8,249 bases of DNA from Saprospiraceae bacterium. GTDB lineage: Bacteria; Bacteroidota; Bacteroidia; Chitinophagales; Saprospiraceae. The stretch lies in NCBI GenBank assembly GCA_027009605.1, contig JALVCY010000548.1, positions 1 through 8,249 on the forward strand. The letters run 5' to 3'. This document shows positions 4,914 through 8,249 of this stretch, in pieces (position 1 is the first letter of the stretch; every line of letters starts with the position of its first letter). The notes beneath the pieces are model-generated. The model ran no database searches and was not told the origin of the DNA. It saw nothing but the letters and a program-made list of their open reading frames with translations. The translations under genes and the position numbers were made by a program.

Positions 4914-6685
4914 CTTTTTCTCCAAGAGATTTTTCTCATTCTCAAGCTTTCGGGTGTGATTTCCAAATATTCATCTTCATTGATGTATTCCATGGCTTCT
5001 TCCATAGAGAAAACCGTTTTTGGCGCAAGCTTAGCCGAATCATCCGAACCGGAAGCACGCATATTCGTTAGTTTTTTGCCCTTAATGACATTGAGGTCTA
5101 AATCTCCACTGCGAGTGCTTTCTCCGATGACTTGTCCTTGATACACTTTGTCGCCGGGACCTATAAAGAATTTACCCCGGTCTTGCAACCTATCCAGCGC
5201 ATAAGCCAAGGCTTGACCGGCTTCCATAGAGACTAAAGAGCCTTTGTGCCGAGTGGAAATATCTCCTTTCATCGGCTTAAATTCCTTGAAACGGTGGGTC
5301 ATAACAGCAGTGCCGGCAGTGGCGGTAAGAATATTGGTTCTTAAGCCAATCAGGCCGCGCGATGGGATTTCAAATTCTAAATGCTGTAAGTCTCCTTTGG
5401 GCTCTAATACCAATAAATCGCCCTTTCTTTTGGTGACCAATTCGATGGCTTTACCTGCATAGTTTTCCGGTACATCGATGACTAAAATCTCAAAAGGCTC
5501 GTGCTTAACGCCTTCAATTTCTTTAATAATCACCTGTGGCTTGCCGACCTGAAGTTCATAACCTTCGCGGCGCATATTCTCAATCAAAACGGATAAATGC
5601 AAAATCCCGCGTCCATAGACGTTAAATTTGTCTTCAGTATCTGTAGTTTCGACTCTCAGCGCTAGATTTTTTTCGGTTTCCTTCATCAAGCGATCGCGCA
5701 AGTGGCGGGAGGTGACGTATTTGCCTTCTTTTCCGAAGAAAGGCGAGTTATTGATGGTAAAGAGCATACTCATGGTCGGCTCATCAATGGCAATTCTGGG
5801 CAAAGGCTCCGGATTTTCGATAGCGGCAATGGTATCCCCAATTTCAAAATCATCCAAACCGACAATGGCACAGATGTCCCCACTTCTCACTTTTTCCACT
5901 TGCACACGCCCCAAACCGATAAAGACAAATAATTCTTTAATCCGGACTTTTTTGTTCGTACCGTCTTTTTTGCAAAGAATATAGTCTTTCTTGGCTTCTA
6001 AGTCGCCCCTAAAAATCCGCCCAATGGCTATCCGTCCCTTAAAACTGGTATAGTCCAAAGACGTGATTTGCATTTGTGCATCCCCGGGATTGTAGGGGGC
6101 ATTTGGTATCACATCTAAAATAGTATCGAGAAGCGGGAATATATTAGTGGTCGGCTTGCGCCAATCGGTACTCATCCAACCAAATTTAGCCGAACCAAAT
6201 AAGGTCTCAAAATTTAATTGGTCTTCGGTCGCATCCAAATTAAACATCAAATCAAAGATGCTTTCCTGCACTTCTTCCGGCGTACAGTTTTCTTTATCTA
6301 CTTTATTGACAACGACAATCGGCTTGAGCCCAAGTTCAATGGCTTTGCCCAAAACAAAACGGGTTTGGGGCATCGCTCCTTCAAAAGCATCGACTAAAAG
6401 TAGAACACCATCGGCCATCTTAAGTACGCGCTCCACTTCTCCACCAAAATCAGAGTGACCCGGCGTGTCGATTATGTTAATTTTTACATCTTTGTAGGTA
6501 ACAGATACATTTTTGGCAAGAATGGTAATCCCGCGCTCTCTTTCTATGTCGTTACTGTCTAAAATTAAATCGCCGTGATCTTTGTGCGCATCCAAGGTAT
6601 TACAGGCGTGGATAATCTTATCAACCAAGGTCGTTTTGCCGTGGTCAACGTGTGCAATAATGGCGATATTTCTGATTTCGTGCAT
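4910..6685 (-). CDS. typA: Ribosome-associated translational GTPase TypA/BipA
   Basis: An EF-G-like GTPase that binds the ribosome and supports ribosome assembly and growth under stress. The 591 residues show all G motifs: G1 AHVDHGKTT (11-19), G2 RGITI (51-55), G3 DTPGHSD (73-79), G4 NKVD (127-130) and a G5 region GSAKFGW (164-170) of Bacteroidota style. Domain II spans about 205-295, the EF-G III-like domain 300-380, the EF-G C-like domain 395-475, and the TypA-specific C-terminal domain (GDISTRHKGSLVS onward) runs to about 580. The start ATG (6685-6683) gives MHEIRNIAIIAHVDHGK, the expected first strand; there is no Shine-Dalgarno. The tail is odd: after LRMRK it ends ISWRKS, about 12 residues shorter than the basic tail of E. 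coli BipA, with the stop inside a repeat unit. A small C-terminal truncation or frameshift at T5 (4930-4934) is possible; the function should be little affected. Confidence 0.96.
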   Translation of the reverse strand: MHEIRNIAIIAHVDHGKTTLVDKIIHACNTLDAHKDHGDLILDSNDIERERGITILAKNVSVTYKDVKINIIDTPGHSDFGGEVERVLKMADGVLLLVDAFEGAMPQTRFVLGKAIELGLKPIVVVNKVDKENCTPEEVQESIFDLMFNLDATEDQLNFETLFGSAKFGWMSTDWRKPTTNIFPLLDTILDVIPNAPYNPGDAQMQITSLDYTSFKGRIAIGRIFRGDLEAKKDYILCKKDGTNKKVRIKELFVFIGLGRVQVEKVRSGDICAIVGLDDFEIGDTIAAIENPEPLPRIAIDEPTMSMLFTINNSPFFGKEGKYVTSRHLRDRLMKETEKNLALRVETTDTEDKFNVYGRGILHLSVLIENMRREGYELQVGKPQVIIKEIEGVKHEPFEILVIDVPENYAGKAIELVTKRKGDLLVLEPKGDLQHLEFEIPSRGLIGLRTNILTATAGTAVMTHRFKEFKPMKGDISTRHKGSLVSMEAGQALAYALDRLQDRGKFFIGPGDKVYQGQVIGESTRSGDLDLNVIKGKKLTNMRASGSDDSAKLAPKTVFSMEEAMEYINEDEYLEITPESLRMRKISWRKS

Positions 6686-6740
6686 TAGGTGTGTTTAGTC
6701 AAGATGTATTTGAAAATCAAGTCGTTTTTAAACGAAGCTG

Positions 6741-6748
6741 CAAAGATA
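6741..6748 (-). promoter_or_regulatory. Bacteroidota-type -7 promoter element for typA
   Basis: On the minus strand TATCTTTG (6748-6741), followed by CAGC, is an exact match to TAnnTTTG, the -7 box used by the primary sigma factor of Bacteroidota. It is 55 bp upstream of the typA ATG, giving a leader of roughly 45-50 nt. No clear -33 TTG is seen at the usual spacing. Confidence 0.65.
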
Positions 6749-6836
6749 CGTTTTTTTGGGGATAGTTGTGGGGCTTTGGTCTTTTGGACGCAGCAAGCTG
6801 CTTTTGGTCTTTGGCTTGCGTAGTGGTTTGTTCTTG

Positions 6837-7259
6837 ACTTCATTATTCGATATTCGGCATTCTGCATTCGATATTCTGTTAGTTGAGAGAGTTGAAGAAG
6901 TTGATTCGCTTCGCTAGTTGAAGAAGTTGATTCGCTCGCAGGCTTCGCTAGTTGATTCGCTGCGCTAGTTGAGAGATTTGGGTATTCGTTAGGGATTTTT
7001 ACTTCATTATTTGATATTCGGCATTCTGCATTCGATATTCTGTTAGTTGAGAGAGTTGAAGAAGTTGATTCGCTGCGCTAGTTGAAGAAGTTGATTCGCT
7101 CGCAGGCTTCGCTAGTTGATTCGCTGCGCTAGTTGAGAGATTTGGGTATTTGTTAGGGATTTTTACTTCATTATTCGATATTCGGCATTCTGCATTCGAT
7201 ATTCTGTTAGTTGAGAGAGTTGAAGAAGTTGATTCGCTGCGCTAGTTGAAGGAGTTGAT
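6837..7259. repeat. 164-bp tandem repeat, 2.6 copies
   Basis: Copies begin at ACTTCATTATT 6837, 7001 and 7165; the third breaks off at about 7259. By eye, copies 1 and 2 differ at three positions in 164. Each unit holds a nested ATTCGATATTC/GCATTC part and then a 9-bp ladder AGTTGAGAG, AGTTGAAGA, AGTTGATTC, followed by TTCGCT(T/G)CGCTAG words repeated three times. Frames across it are unconvincing, so it is treated as non-coding. It lies upstream of the typA promoter. Confidence 0.92.
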
Positions 7260-7433
7260 GCGGTCGCCTTCGGCTCTCCGGTTGGGACTTGTCCTTGGGA
7301 CTTCGTTGTTGTTGAGATGTGGGCTTGGCTTTGGTTGTGAAACTTCTGCTTCGTCCGTTAAAACTACCAGTAAAGCAGGCTAAAGCCAAGGTATTTGGAC
7401 TTTTTCCGGAATATCTACTTTTAGCTTTTTCGT
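7260..7433. other. Transition between the two tandem arrays, no gene seen
   Basis: Contains a doubled GGGACTT word (about 7285-7301), and GTAAAGCAGGCTAAAGCC near 7371-7388, which is the inverse of the GCTTTAGC words of the following array. The minus-strand frame through here (7207-7389) has an implausible composition and starts inside repeats. Confidence 0.5.
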
Positions 7434-7506
7434 TTGGTTTAGCTTTTACGGTCTGCTTTAGCTTTTACCGACTGCTTTAGCGTTTACCGTCTGCTTTAGC
7501 TGACGG
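7434..7506. repeat. 19-bp tandem repeat (CTGCTTTAGCTTTTACCGA type)
   Basis: Three full units at 7434-7452, 7453-7471 and 7472-7490 plus a partial fourth from 7491 that diverges after CTGCTTTAGC. A further GGCTTTAGCC at about 7524-7533 and the inverse GGCTAAAGCC at about 7379-7388 flank the array on both sides, making a loose inverted frame around it. Confidence 0.8.
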
Positions 7507-7533
7507 ATCAAAACTAAGCAGGAGACCGGCTTT

Positions 7534-7674
7534 AGCCGCATTTTTTCCTAGAAACTTACGCCCATTACAAATAATCGAAAAGGGTCAAATGGGGACAAAA
7601 CCCGACTGCATACCCTCCATAAATTCAAAAAAAATAGCATTTAATTCAAAATACATGTAATTTTATACCCAAGT
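7534..7674. other. AT-rich upstream region of the secreted-protein gene
   Basis: No coding frame, tRNA or repeat seen. TAATTTTA near 7658 is a 7-of-8 match to the TAnnTTTG box on the plus strand, but no TTG lies at a usual -33 distance, so I do not call a promoter. Confidence 0.4.
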
Positions 7675-7700
7675 TGGTGTTTTTTTGACAGAAAACACCA
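7675..7700 (+). promoter_or_regulatory. Inverted repeat just upstream of the FN3/P-domain gene
   Basis: TGGTGTTTT (7675-7683) and AAAACACCA (7692-7700) are perfect 9-bp inverted repeats with an 8-base loop, ending 30 bp before the ATG at 7731. It could be an operator or a 5' UTR hairpin. Confidence 0.45.
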
Positions 7701-7730
7701 CTAATCCCAAATAAACGATACCCTTATATT

Positions 7731-8249
7731 ATGAGTAGCTACCTACCCAAAAGATTGCGATATGCAATTTTTATGATTTTTCGGATTGTCATTCTAATCA
7801 GTCCGAGTGTCCTTTTTGCGCAAGCTTGCCCATCTCCACACAATACGGGAGCCGTTGCCATTACTATGACTAGTGCGGATTTGACTTGGATTTCTCCGGC
7901 GGATACGTTTGAAATTGAATTATGGGAATACGGCGCTGACACTTCTTCTTACCAAATTGTGACGACTCACCATTATTTATGGACGGGGTTGAGTCCGGCG
8001 ACGACCTACTATTATAAGGTTCGGGCGGTGTGTGATGGTATGTTGGGCTCGGCATCGGGGAGTTTTCCATTCGTGACTCATCTGCCTAATCCGACGACTT
8101 GCGGGGTCAACTTGAATATAGCCAATCATATTATCGACTGTGATTTTCGGAGTAATTTTTATGTGGATGTGACGTCTGCTCCGGGCACGGCTTTGGGGAG
8201 TGATGTGATATTGACTTCCGTAAAATTATTGATTCGGCATGAATATGAT
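7731..8249 (+). CDS. Secreted protein with fibronectin type III and probable proprotein-convertase P domain, N-terminal part
   Basis: The frame is open to the right edge (173 codons visible). An N-terminal signal peptide is clear: basic KRLR, hydrophobic core about 11-28, likely cleavage after VLFA (residue 30), giving a mature start QACPSP. Residues 33-117 look like one FN3 domain (SADLTWISPADTFEIEL, then LSPATTYYYKVRAVC near the end, ending FVT). From about Cys124 (CGVNLNIANHIIDC to GSDVILTSVKLLIRHEYD) the sequence resembles the start of the P/Homo B domain found at the ends of secreted Bacteroidota proteases and adhesins; this second call is less sure because the domain is cut. Such proteins are often large and exported by the type IX system with a C-terminal sorting domain, which would be outside. 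No Shine-Dalgarno; the ATG is chosen because it precedes the signal peptide directly. Confidence 0.8.
   Translation, partial: MSSYLPKRLRYAIFMIFRIVILISPSVLFAQACPSPHNTGAVAITMTSADLTWISPADTFEIELWEYGADTSSYQIVTTHHYLWTGLSPATTYYYKVRAVCDGMLGSASGSFPFVTHLPNPTTCGVNLNIANHIIDCDFRSNFYVDVTSAPGTALGSDVILTSVKLLIRHEYD

Noticed and set aside
6685..6867. Minus-strand 60-codon frame ending at the typA start
   Set aside because: It covers the typA promoter and leader and begins inside the 164-bp repeat; the composition is not protein-like.
6837..7259. CRISPR array
   Set aside because: The 164-bp units are contiguous and near identical, with no short repeats alternating with unique spacers, and no cas genes are present.
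7739..8070. Minus-strand frames opposite the FN3/P-domain gene
   Set aside because: They are antisense shadows of a frame with a clear signal peptide and FN3 domain on the plus strand.

Overview
The window looks like a chromosomal stretch from a member of the Bacteroidota, possibly a Saprospirales-type bacterium. This rests on the Bacteroidota-style sequence of the sugar phosphomutase and TypA proteins, a clean TAnnTTTG-type -7 promoter element before typA, no Shine-Dalgarno sequence before any start codon, and a secreted FN3 plus P-domain protein. The lineage is an inference from sequence character, not from a database search.

Layout: (1) the N-terminal 236 residues of a GlmM-type phosphohexosamine mutase on the minus strand, cut by the left edge; (2) a divergent class I SAM-dependent methyltransferase (901-1635, plus); (3) a repeat-packed convergent gap of about 160 bp with a pentamer array, a 38-bp perfect palindrome and several decayed half-copies; (4) nrdA, the large subunit of class Ia ribonucleotide reductase (minus), with a candidate promoter/operator about 120-150 bp upstream; (5) a gap of about 780 bp (4126-4909) with a doubtful short ORF, a CACTAAG inverted-repeat cluster and a tandem array of small hairpins; (6) typA/bipA (minus), with a good promoter; (7) a gap of about 1 kb (6686-7730) dominated by a 164-bp tandem repeat and a 19-bp tandem repeat; (8) the first 173 codons of a secreted FN3/P-domain protein (plus), cut by the right edge.

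The genes do not form one pathway. They are housekeeping functions (cell-wall precursor synthesis, dNTP synthesis, ribosome-associated GTPase), one uncharacterised methyltransferase and one exported surface or secreted protein. Each appears to be its own transcription unit; nrdA has no nrdB beside it within the window.

The most notable feature is the intergenic DNA. At least five distinct repeat families occupy the gaps, and three of the four visible stop codons (methyltransferase, nrdA, typA) lie inside or at the very edge of repeat units. I found no sign of a new defence, mobile or biosynthetic system. The best leads are a covarying mini-hairpin array after typA, the repeat-embedded stop codons, and a TGTAAC operator-like dyad over a putative nrdA promoter.
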